Positions 8,410 to 18,100 of a DNA stretch of 64,000 bases are shown here, one piece after another. Source of the DNA: Akkermansiaceae bacterium. Its GTDB lineage: Bacteria; Verrucomicrobiota; Verrucomicrobiia; Verrucomicrobiales; Akkermansiaceae. Location of the stretch: assembly GCA_905182405.1 (NCBI GenBank), contig CAJJBQ010000002.1, forward strand, positions 1,846,483 through 1,910,482, read 5' to 3'. Within the stretch, counting starts at the first letter, position 1. Each line of letters begins with the position of its first letter. A program made the translations under genes and the position numbers. Under the pieces are notes generated by a model. It saw nothing but the letters and a program-made list of their open reading frames with translations, did not search any database and was not told the DNA's origin.

Positions 8410-9111
8410 TTAGAGAGAGTAAATTTTCAAATCATCAATGATCGCCTTCTTCGGAATAGCGACCCGGAGAGCCCGCTTCGTCGGATGCGCAATCCCCTCC
8501 GAAGAAAACGTTCCCACTTCCTTACTGTCGATCGTCACCGTCATCGTATCCCCCTTGATCATGACTTCGAGCGCATACCATTTCCCGGCTTCCAGCTTGT
8601 TCTTAAACCTCTTCGTCTTGGTTTTGAGCATCTTCTGCTGCTCCGGAGTCATTGTCTTATCCAGCTTCACCTTACGCATCGCATTCGCCATCACGCCCGT
8701 TTTGAGGTCATTGATCTGAACCGATGTCGTGCTGATCTTTGTCATACAAAGATGACCCGCATGCACCTCCTTGAATTTCATATCTGCAAAGTTGAGCCCC
8801 AGGCTGTCCTTCTCACTTGGCAACTGAAAGCGAAGCGACACCTTTCCGTTTTGAAATTCCACCGGATGCACCACCGACACCGCATGATCCGCTGCCGGGT
8901 GAAAAGTGATGTGCATCGCCCCATTCTTCAAATCCACCTGCTTATTCCCCTTCGCACGCTTTGCGCTATTCGAAGTCCAACCATTCCCGATTTCCTCCTT
9001 CAAGTCATCCGACTCGCTCCGCTCAAAATCATCCTCAAAAATCAACTTCTCCTCCGCAGTTCCGGAGATTGGACAAAGCAAGGCGACAAAGAGGCAGATC
9101 GTAAATTTCAT
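8410..9111 (-). CDS. Secreted protein with ConA-like/DUF1080-type fold
   Basis: A 233-residue exported protein. The ATG at 9111 is preferred because it begins directly with a signal peptide (KFTICLFVALLCPISGTA); the longer frame from 9162 would put 17 residues in front of it. The mature part opens with LIFEDDFERSES...GWTSNSAKRAKG and contains alternating beta-strand patterns (KVSLRFQLPS, WYALEVMIKGDTMTVTIDSKEVG, KRALRVAIPKKAIIDDLKIY). This is the layout of laminin-G/concanavalin-like domains related to DUF1080 in PVC bacteria, where they are often linked to polysaccharide binding or hydrolysis. No catalytic residues can be assigned. The gene is 54 bp upstream of the start-less fragment at 8159-8404. 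Confidence 0.65.
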   Translation of the reverse strand: MKFTICLFVALLCPISGTAEEKLIFEDDFERSESDDLKEEIGNGWTSNSAKRAKGNKQVDLKNGAMHITFHPAADHAVSVVHPVEFQNGKVSLRFQLPSEKDSLGLNFADMKFKEVHAGHLCMTKISTTSVQINDLKTGVMANAMRKVKLDKTMTPEQQKMLKTKTKRFKNKLEAGKWYALEVMIKGDTMTVTIDSKEVGTFSSEGIAHPTKRALRVAIPKKAIIDDLKIYSL

Positions 9112-9165
9112 GATTGGAAAGGTTACGTCGGGGATGAGGGGTTCCTGAAGAAATATTTTCACCCT

Positions 9166-9541
9166 TTATTTCCCATGGCGCTTACGCACCGCCCACACCC
9201 GATACTCGGCAATTTTGCGGATCAAATCTTCCGGAAGGTCGTCCTGGTAACGGACTTGTAGACTCCCTTGGGTCGTCTTGTGCGATTCTAATTCCTTGCT
9301 AAAGGTAGCCAAGCCATCGGTATTAGGAGTAAAATTGAGATAAGATTTGTGCGCGGAAAAGGCAAAAAGAAAGCGTAGCTCCACATGAAAGGGCGTGTTC
9401 CACTTCATTTTTTCTCCAGCATCCGGCGCGACGCTTCTAAGGAGGGCGTGCAATCGCACGTAAATGCGGCTGTCCGGCCACCGGAGCAGCATCAATATAT
9501 TCCCCAATCGTTGTGGGCTTTTCCGCCTTCATCGCCTTCAT
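9166..9541 (-). pseudogene. DUF1801 (YdhG-like) gene broken by a single frameshift
   Basis: Two minus-strand frames together make one complete DUF1801 protein. The N-terminal part, from the ATG at 9541, reads MKAMKAEKPTTIGEYIDAAP...PHLRAI. At about 9449-9453 one extra base shifts the frame; in the other frame the sequence continues HALLRSVAPDAGEKMKWNTPF...LATFSKELESHKTTQGSL...LPEDLIRKIAEYRVWAVRK to the stop at 9166. The EYI...P and SVAPDAxEKxKW motifs and the LPEDLIRKIxEYRV end are diagnostic of the DUF1801 family, small proteins sometimes linked to iron handling. Either a genuine inactivating mutation or a base-calling error; the surrounding long intact genes favour the former. Confidence 0.7.
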
Positions 9542-9681
9542 TAAATACAAAGAGAGAACGAACTCCGTCATCATTATTCGGCCTCCATTTCGATCAAAAC
9601 TGACCACAAGATAAGGGCAATTCGGATCTTTTTTGTTTCCGATCAATCTGGAGAGACTATCTTGTGTCACAAGCTCCGGTT

Positions 9682-12600
9682 ATGGTCGCACGCACATTCT
9701 TCTTCCTTTCTCTGATGGGCTCCTCTTGGGGAGCCGTCGCAAATCTCGAAGTCCACTCGGCCTCCAGGATCTCCTTCACCCAGGCCGGGGCCAATGGCCA
9801 GGTCACCGACACCGGCGGAGAAGCGCCTAGCGTCACCATTTTCTACGGAAGCGCCGATGGCGGAACGAACCCTGCTTCCTGGAATGAAAGTATCGCTCTA
9901 GGTGCCCAAAGCGGAGGATTCAAGGCCACCCTCATTGACCTTCAGGAAACAACTCCTTACTTTTACCGCGCTCGTGCCATCAATTCATCCGGCACTAGTT
10001 GGTCTGCCTCCACAGAGACTTTCACCACCGGAACTAGCTCGGACGTCTTCATCAATGAGTTCCTATCGAGTAATGACACCATCGCCGTGCCGAACGCAGT
10101 GGCAGGAATCTTCGGCGACTGGATCGAGATCTACAACAGCGGCCCTGCCCTCGACTTAGGCGGCTGGCACCTCACCGATGATCCCAACGACCTCACTCAG
10201 TGGACCTTCCCTGCCGGGGCGAACTTGGGCACCGGGGAATATCTCGTGATGATCGCCAATGGCTCAGGAGAACCCAATGCCAACGGAAACCCTACCACCA
10301 ACTTCAAACTCTCTTCCGGAGGCGACTTCCTTGCTTTGGTCCGGCCCGACGGAACGATCGGCAGCGAATTCGATCAAGGTCGAAGCAACTACCCCAGTCA
10401 GACCACCGATGTTTCCTATGGAATTCATCCGAACACAGGCGCTTCCGTCTTCTTTAGCTCCCCCACTCCCGGGGCAGCCAACGACCCTGCTGGCGTAGCA
10501 GCCGTCAGCGCCATTGTCGCCTCTCCAACCCGGGGCTACTACGAAGCCGCGCAAACGGTGACCCTTTCCACCGCCACCGCAGGCGCTCAGATTTATTACA
10601 CCTCCGATGGCTCACCGCCCCTCACATCTACCGGAAACCCTTCAGGAACCGCGACGGCCTACAGCGGCCCCATCTCCGTTTCTTCCACCGCCGTCATTCG
10701 CAGTGCCGCGACGCTCACCAACTATACTGCCAGTAAAATCGCCAGCCACAGTTACGTCCTCCTCGACATCTCCGGAGCCAACTCAAATGGCACCGACCCC
10801 GCCGGCCTGAACTCGAGCTTCCTCGGCCAAACTCGACCCGCTGGTTATGGCGCTCTCGCAACGGGAGATTACAATATGGACCCCGACATCACAAACTCGA
10901 CCTCGAGTTCCGCGAACCACCGCGGACTCAGCGTGGCGCAAGCGATGCTTCAAGGAATGCGCGACGTCCCCACCATTTCGATTTCTTTACCTAAAAATGA
11001 TTTTGCCGGCGGCAGTGGCATTTACAGCAACCCACAATCCAAGAGTCAGGCCGGACAATTCACTTGGGAGAAAGCCTGCTCCGCCGAGTTCATCCCTGCC
11101 GAAAATGACACCCGGAGCGACTTCCAAGAAAACTGTGGCTTGCGAGTCCAGGGCGGAGCCAGTCGGACTCCGAGCAAGAGCCCAAAACACTCACTAAGCT
11201 TCCGTTTCCGGAAACGATATGGCGCAGGAAAGCTGAGAGAGGCCCTCTTTCCCGGATCGGATGTCACCGAGTTCAACTCCATTGCACTGCGTGCCGGTTA
11301 TAACAATTCCTGGATTCACTCGAGCTCATCCCAGCGCACCGTCGGCTCCATGATCCGCGACCAGTGGATGCGTGAATCGGTGAAGGACATGGGCCACGCC
11401 GATGCAGGTGAAGGGTTCATTGCCCACCTCTTTATCAATGGCCTCTACTGGGGTCTCCACAATATCGCCGAACGACAGGACAGCGGCCATTACGCAAACT
11501 ACAATGGCGGCGATGAAGATCTCATCGATGCCCGCAATGGCTCGGATTTCATCAACGGAAACTCCACCGCCTGGAACCGCATGCGTAGCACCGTGGCCGG
11601 AGGAAATTGGGAGGACATCCAGCAGGTTCTCGATGTCGACACCTACATCGACTACCACCTCCTTCAACGCTTCGGAGGCAACCAGGATCTAAAAACAAAC
11701 GGCAACTGGCGCGCCGCCGGAGGGGGGCCCTTTTCCTCTCCCACCGACATGGAGCCTTGGAAACTTTTCTCATGGGATGGCGAGCGAGTTCTCGAATCGC
11801 CCACTGCTAACATTGTCCCGCTCGACCCGATGAACATCCGCACGAGCATCGAAGCGCTTCCGGAATACCGCATGCGCTTTGCCGACCGTGCCCGCATGCA
11901 CCTCACCGGCGACGGTGCCCTCACTCCGGCAAAATGTGCCGAACGTTGGATGAAGTATGCCAATAAAATCGATAAGGCCATCATCGCCGAGTCCGCCCGC
12001 TGGGGAGACCATCGGAGAAGCGCGCCTTATGATCGAAACAACTGGCTTACGGAACAAAACCGCCTTTTGACGCGCTACTTCCCCGTGCGCACTAACAACG
12101 TCATCAACAGGCTGAGGACTAACGGGCTCTATTCCGATCTCGAGCCTCCCAGCTTCACCATCGGCGGCGGCGTCAGCTCCGGGGGCTTCGTCTCTGCCGG
12201 CAGCACCCTTTCCGCGACCGGCCAAGCAGGCACGATTTACTACACCTCTGATGGCTCCGACCCTTCGCTTCCTGATGGCAGCGCCAACCCGTCCGCCCTT
12301 TTCATCGGCTCCGGCACGGAAGACTTCGACATCACCGTATTCGGAACCGATGGCTGGGTTTACCTCAGTGATCCCCTTGCTCAGCAATCCGATAGCAACG
12401 TCGTCGAGGGCCACCCTTCTTACAACGAGAACGACTGGAAACATCCCGACTTCAACGTCAACACATGGGAAGGAGGTTTAGAACCGTCAGGACTTTCAGG
12501 ACTACTCGCTGGTATAACTGCGAGCAGCATCAACGGACACTCTGCCTCCACCACCATCAATATCGGACCCAGCACCGAACGTTACCCAACGCTTTATTTT

Positions 12601-15051
12601 CGAAAAGAAATTGAAGTCACCGGCGCCGCCTCGGTCACGCAACTTTCCTTCTCTCTCATCCGCGACGATGGAGCCGTGGTCTACCTCAATGGCCGCGAAA
12701 TCTTCCGCGATAACCTGGGAAACGGCACTATTTCTTATAGTGACTTCGCACAAGCAAATGCCAGCCCCGAGGGAACGCCCATTACCCACGTCCACAACAC
12801 GGTCCCGGGTGACCTCGTGGAAGGCACCAATATCATCGCCATTGAAATCCATAATTACTCCGGCACCAGTAGCGATCTCGGAGTGGATGTCGCCTTGATC
12901 GGTACCCGCCCAATTACCGGGAACAATTCCATTTCCATCACTGAATCTTCACTAATCACCGCACGTATTTTCGATGGTTCGGATTGGTCCGCGCCCACTC
13001 AAGGAATCTTCCTTCTCGAGCAAGCAGCTTCCTTCGAAAATCTTGCCATCACGGAAATCAACTACCACCCACGCGAAGCGACTCTCGCTGAAAAAGCGGC
13101 CGCCGCTCCCCTGAGTCTCGAGAACCGCGACCTCTTCGAATTCATCGAAGTAATCAACACGAGCAACGAGCCGCTCAACCTCTCGCAAGCCTTCTTCACC
13201 GCGGGAATCGATCTCGCGTTAGGATTCCAGGCTCTCGCACCCGGCGAACGTGGAGTCCTCGTACGTGATACCGACGCCTTCACCGCACGCTATGGAAGCG
13301 GCCCTCGCATCGTGGGAACCTTTTCCAGCAGTCTCGACAATGACGGCGAGCTTTTGACGCTCTCGGATTCCAGTGGCTCGATCATCAAGACTCTCACTTA
13401 CAATGATTCCGGTTCGTGGCCCTCTCGACCCGACGAAGGAGGATCCACCCTCCAGATCATCGACCCCTCGGCAAGCCCGGACGACCCCAATAACTGGCGC
13501 TCAAGTGGCACCTTCCACGGAAGTCCCGGCAGCGAGGATGCCGCGAAAACAGGCTGGATCGTCATCAACGAAGTCAGCACCAACCCAACATCTGGTAGGG
13601 ACAGTATCGAGCTTTTCAACACGACTGCCAGCGATATCGAAATCAGCAACTGGCTTCTCTCAGACTCGAAGGGTGTCTATTCCTCCTATCGTTTCGGCAC
13701 GACGACCATCCCTGCTCTGAGCTACCTCACAGTGCCTTCGTCGGCCTTCCAAAACAAGGCGACCACCGCCGTCTCCGATTACCAGGGAAGCCCGGGCGTC
13801 TCCCCTGTCACCATCGTGAGTAATGGCCATGGCCTCGCCACCGGAGAGACGATCACCATTTCAGGATACCCCGGAATTTCGAACTACAATCAGAGCTTCG
13901 AAATTGTCGTCACCAGCGCTAATGCCTTCCAGATTGACACGCCTTTCCTCGACAACACCGCCACAAAAGGCGAGTGGGTTTCAGGCCGGTCCTTTGGCCT
14001 GAGCAGTGTGAAAGGCGACGATATTTGGCTCGTCGAAGCCGATCGCTCCGGCCCCATTTCCTTTGTCGACCGGGTCGGCTTCGCTGCCGCCCGTGAAAAT
14101 GAGACCCTCGGCCGCTGGCCCGATGGCGATGGTGACGGCTCGCTCTTCACCATGGCCTCTCCCACCCTCGGAAATACCAATAGCGGCCCACTCCTCGGAC
14201 CTGCCTTCATTTCTGAAGTGCATTACAAGCCACTCGGAGCGTTAAGCCAGCAGTTCGTCGAGCTCACTAACGATTCTGAATCCGCCTTAAACCTGAACCG
14301 ATGGAGACTTCGCGGCGGCTTGGACTTCGACTTCACCGCAGCCCACAGCATTCCCGCAGGTGGACAGGTCATCATCGTTTCCTTCGACCCTACTTCCGAC
14401 CCAGCCACCGCGGCCTCCTTCCGCAGCACCTTCAATATCGATGCTGCAATGATCCTCATCGGTCCCGCCACCGATGGCCCGCTCGACTCCGCTTCCGGCA
14501 CGGTGCGCCTTCAGGAGGGCTTGGTCCACGCAACCGCAAATCCGCAGGTAACCGTCGATGAAGTTGACTACCTCCCGACCAACCCATGGCCTCTTCTCGC
14601 GGCCACCGGAAACTCGCTCCAGCGCAATGCGCCGCTCGCCTTTGGCAATCTTCCCACCTCATGGTCTGCTCTTGCGCCAAACCCCGGCAGCTACAGCTCC
14701 AGCGGGATCGATTACGCCACCTATGCCGCCAGTAATGGATTGGGTGGGCCGCTGGATGATGACGATGGCGACGGCTCAGCCAATATCATCGAGTTCGCCA
14801 CCGGATCGAACCCCTCTGATTCCGCCAGCCTTCCTCTGGGTTTCGGTAACGAAAATATCGTCACCTTTAACCGCAATCTTCAAGCCGAGGGCGTCGCGCT
14901 CATCCTAGAATCGTCTCCTGATCTGGAGACCTGGACCATCACAACGACTTCTGAAGGAGCGACTCAAGGCGCGCTGCAAAATCGCTTCGTTAATTTTGAC
15001 CCCCCAAGCGAAGCAAATCATTACTGGAGGTTGACGGTAGCTCTTCCCTAG
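9682..15051 (+). CDS. Giant secreted lamin-tail / CotH-domain protein 1
   Basis: A 1789-residue extracellular multidomain protein. The ATG at 9682 begins a signal peptide (VARTFFFLSLMGSSWG); a GTG at 9664 is possible. Approximate domains: fibronectin-III-like (20-120); lamin-tail domain with INEFLSSN...GDWIEIYNSG...WHLTDDPNDLTQW (125-270); chitobiase-type domain with IYYTSDGSPP (275-365); CotH-like domain (430-815) with QENCGLRVQGGASRTPSKSPKHS, FNSIALRAGY, IRDQWMRESVKDMGH and GLYWGLHNIAERQD; a second chitobiase-type repeat IYYTSDGSDP (about 820); a beta-sandwich with DDGAVVYLNGREIF (about 990); and at least three more lamin-tail domains. The C-terminal LESSPDLETW segment is typical of secreted verrucomicrobial proteins. 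CotH domains are atypical protein kinases in spores; activity here is unproven. It is a paralogue of the next gene. Confidence 0.9.
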   Translation: MVARTFFFLSLMGSSWGAVANLEVHSASRISFTQAGANGQVTDTGGEAPSVTIFYGSADGGTNPASWNESIALGAQSGGFKATLIDLQETTPYFYRARAINSSGTSWSASTETFTTGTSSDVFINEFLSSNDTIAVPNAVAGIFGDWIEIYNSGPALDLGGWHLTDDPNDLTQWTFPAGANLGTGEYLVMIANGSGEPNANGNPTTNFKLSSGGDFLALVRPDGTIGSEFDQGRSNYPSQTTDVSYGIHPNTGASVFFSSPTPGAANDPAGVAAVSAIVASPTRGYYEAAQTVTLSTATAGAQIYYTSDGSPPLTSTGNPSGTATAYSGPISVSSTAVIRSAATLTNYTASKIASHSYVLLDISGANSNGTDPAGLNSSFLGQTRPAGYGALATGDYNMDPDITNSTSSSANHRGLSVAQAMLQGMRDVPTISISLPKNDFAGGSGIYSNPQSKSQAGQFTWEKACSAEFIPAENDTRSDFQENCGLRVQGGASRTPSKSPKHSLSFRFRKRYGAGKLREALFPGSDVTEFNSIALRAGYNNSWIHSSSSQRTVGSMIRDQWMRESVKDMGHADAGEGFIAHLFINGLYWGLHNIAERQDSGHYANYNGGDEDLIDARNGSDFINGNSTAWNRMRSTVAGGNWEDIQQVLDVDTYIDYHLLQRFGGNQDLKTNGNWRAAGGGPFSSPTDMEPWKLFSWDGERVLESPTANIVPLDPMNIRTSIEALPEYRMRFADRARMHLTGDGALTPAKCAERWMKYANKIDKAIIAESARWGDHRRSAPYDRNNWLTEQNRLLTRYFPVRTNNVINRLRTNGLYSDLEPPSFTIGGGVSSGGFVSAGSTLSATGQAGTIYYTSDGSDPSLPDGSANPSALFIGSGTEDFDITVFGTDGWVYLSDPLAQQSDSNVVEGHPSYNENDWKHPDFNVNTWEGGLEPSGLSGLLAGITASSINGHSASTTINIGPSTERYPTLYFRKEIEVTGAASVTQLSFSLIRDDGAVVYLNGREIFRDNLGNGTISYSDFAQANASPEGTPITHVHNTVPGDLVEGTNIIAIEIHNYSGTSSDLGVDVALIGTRPITGNNSISITESSLITARIFDGSDWSAPTQGIFLLEQAASFENLAITEINYHPREATLAEKAAAAPLSLENRDLFEFIEVINTSNEPLNLSQAFFTAGIDLALGFQALAPGERGVLVRDTDAFTARYGSGPRIVGTFSSSLDNDGELLTLSDSSGSIIKTLTYNDSGSWPSRPDEGGSTLQIIDPSASPDDPNNWRSSGTFHGSPGSEDAAKTGWIVINEVSTNPTSGRDSIELFNTTASDIEISNWLLSDSKGVYSSYRFGTTTIPALSYLTVPSSAFQNKATTAVSDYQGSPGVSPVTIVSNGHGLATGETITISGYPGISNYNQSFEIVVTSANAFQIDTPFLDNTATKGEWVSGRSFGLSSVKGDDIWLVEADRSGPISFVDRVGFAAARENETLGRWPDGDGDGSLFTMASPTLGNTNSGPLLGPAFISEVHYKPLGALSQQFVELTNDSESALNLNRWRLRGGLDFDFTAAHSIPAGGQVIIVSFDPTSDPATAASFRSTFNIDAAMILIGPATDGPLDSASGTVRLQEGLVHATANPQVTVDEVDYLPTNPWPLLAATGNSLQRNAPLAFGNLPTSWSALAPNPGSYSSSGIDYATYAASNGLGGPLDDDDGDGSANIIEFATGSNPSDSASLPLGFGNENIVTFNRNLQAEGVALILESSPDLETWTITTTSEGATQGALQNRFVNFDPPSEANHYWRLTVALP

Positions 15052-15114
15052 GGATTCTTCAAAATCCTGTCATTGCAAGATGCCGATGAAGGGGCCACGT
15101 TCCCGGCATAATGT

Positions 15115-18100
15115 ATGAAAAATCCTTGCTACTTTGCCACCTTCTGTGGCTTCATTTCCTTTGGCGAATTTGCTAGCGCGCAGAGTCCAACCGAGATCAG
15201 CTTCTCTGGCAGCACCGTAAGCGGAGCTGCAATTGTCGGCTCTCTCGCAGGGTCTTTCACCACAATTGATCCCACCGCCGGAGACACCTTCACCTACTCC
15301 TTCGTTGAAGGTTCGGGAGACACCCACAATGGCCGATTCGATATCCAAAGCGACCAGCTCTTCGTCGATCGTGATCTCTCCTCCTTCCCGAGCGAAGGCA
15401 TTCTTACCATCCGGGTACGCACCACGGACGCTTCAGCAAATTTTTTCGAAAAAGAGTTCAGCCTCCAGATCGTCAATGACTCCGACAGCGACGGCCTCGA
15501 TGACTCCTGGGAACTCACCTACTTTCCAGATCTCACTACTGTCAGCGGATCGGACAACAGCGACAGTGACAGGCTCGACAACCTAGCCGAGCAAGCCGCG
15601 GGCACCGACCCCACCCTCACCGACACCGATACCGATGGACTCGATGACAATGTCGAAACCAACACCGGCATCTATAACTCTCCAAGCGACACCGGCTCAA
15701 ACCCTCTCAATCCCGATTCCGACGGTGACGGCCTCAACGATGGGACGGAAGTCGATTCGGCAAATGGCTTCGTCACCAATCCCAATCTCGCGGACACCGA
15801 CAACGACGGCTTTTTTGACCAAAACGAAATCACGCGCGGCCACGACCCCACCCTTTCAACCGACTTCCCGGCCGGACTCCTGCCGCTCGTCCTCAACGAA
15901 ATCGTGACGGACAACGTAACGGGCATCGATAACGGAAACGAAAAGCGCGCAGACTGGATCGAGATTTTCAACCCTAACGCGCAGGCAATCAACCTGGACG
16001 ACTTCTATCTCACCGACGATCCCTCCAACCTCACGAAATGGAGCTTTCCCTCCATCGAGATTGGAGGAAATGGATACCTCATCGTCTTCGCCTCCGGAGA
16101 TGGTGTGCAAGATCCAGCGGGCCACCCGCATGCCAACTTCCGACTCGGAAGTTCCGGTGAATTTCTCGCCCTCGTCAGCCCGAACGGAAACACCATCGAC
16201 GATGTCTTTTCTCCCGTTTACCCGGAACAATTTACCGATATTTCATACGGCCGCATCAATAGCGGTGGCTTTGCCTACTTCGCAAACCCCAGCCCTGGTT
16301 CGGCCAATAGCTCCGGCGCTCCCGGGGTCGTCAAGGATACGAGGTTCACGGCAGACCGCGGCTTCTACGACAACCCCTTCCAGCTTGAGATCCTCTCGGA
16401 CACGCCCAATGCCCAGATCCGCTACACCCTCAACGGATCCCTCCCCACCCCAACCAGCGGCACCATTTACAGTGGCCCGATCAGCATTTCCACCACCACC
16501 AACATCCGCGCGATCGCCTCGCTCCCCGGAACGGACTGGCTTCCGACAAATGTCGACACCCACACTTACCTCTTCGTCGATCACGTCGCCCAGCAGCCCG
16601 CCAACCCAGCAGGCTGGGCCACCGATTGGGGCTACGACAGTCAGGTCGATTCCAACGATGGCGGCCGAAATGGCATCGTCACTGCCGATTACGAAATGGA
16701 TCCGCGCGTGGTGAACGACACCCTCGGTCTCAGGGACGCGGATCACAGCATGCGCAATGCTCTCCTCGACATTCCCAGCGTATCAGTCTCGATGGAGCAA
16801 CTCGAAATCGTCGCCTCCGAGGCCCAACGCCGAGCCGGAGCCACCCGGAGTCTGTACGGAACACCCAAGCTCCGCTTTGAGAAAATCTGCTCGGTCGAAT
16901 ATCTCCTCCCGGATGGATCAAAGGGCTTTCAGGAAGACTGCAAAATCGAGACCCATGGAAACTCCTCCCGCACTCCATGGCGGATGCAGAAACACTCTCT
17001 CCGACTCACCTTTTCTTCCACCGTGGGAATCGGAAAACTGAATTACGACCTCTTCCCCGACTCTCCCGTTGATGAATTCAACAAGCTCGTCCTGCGTGCC
17101 TGCTTCACCGATTCATGGGCTCTCAATTCCTGGTCCTCCGCCCGCTATCGTCCCAACGATGCGCAGTATATTCGCGACGTTTGGATGAAGGATTCTATGA
17201 AGGAAATGGGCCACTCTTCGGGTCACGGAAATTTCGTCCACCTCTATTTAAACGGAGTCTATTTTGGCGTTCACAACCTCGCTGAGCGCATCGAAGACGA
17301 TTGGTATTCCGAGCACATTGGCGGAGAAAAAGAAGACTGGATCATCAATAAGGATCTCGATTCTCCACCGACTCGCTGGAACCAGATGTTAGGTCTGGCA
17401 AACACTGCCCGAACCGACGACGCCGCCTACGAGTCCGTCAAAGATTTCATCGACGTCGAAAACTACGCTGACTACATGCTCCTCCACTTTTTCGCTGACT
17501 CGGAAGACTGGCCCCACCACAACGGCTACGCTGCCGCTAACGTGAACAGCGGAGACGGCAAGTTTCGCTTTCAGGTCTGGGACCAGGAAATCGCTCTCGA
17601 TAAGTTTTCCTGGAATCGATACGACGACAGCCGTGGCGGAGGTGCCCCTTTCCAGAGACTGCGTCAAAATGAAGAGTTTCGTATGCTCTTCGCCGACCGG
17701 GTCTACAAGCACATGTTTAATGGCGGAGCCCTCTCGGTCGCAACCGCAGGCCGGAACTACTCGAGACGAGCCAATGAAATCGACAAAGCGATCGTGGCCG
17801 AATCCGCCCGCTGGGGAGATGTCCAGGAAACCACTCCTTACGGAAATAATCCCAGATCTCAGACTGGAGTCGATCAGGACAGCCACCCGCCTCTGCTCAA
17901 TAACCCGGTCTACTTCACCCGGGAACAGCACTGGGTCGTCGAGCGCGACAACATCCTCAATCACTACCTCCCGGTTCTCCACGATCAAAGCGATAGACGC
18001 TCGATCGTTCGCGAACTGAGAGCCGAAAACCTCTATCCCTCAATCAACCCACCGCTCTACTCCCAATTGGGCGGAGTGGTCCCCGTGAATTTTGAACTCA

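Noticed and set aside
11770..12444. Minus-strand frame of 224 codons inside the first CotH gene
   Set aside because: Antisense shadow caused by strong codon bias; no motif and wholly inside a well-supported domain protein.
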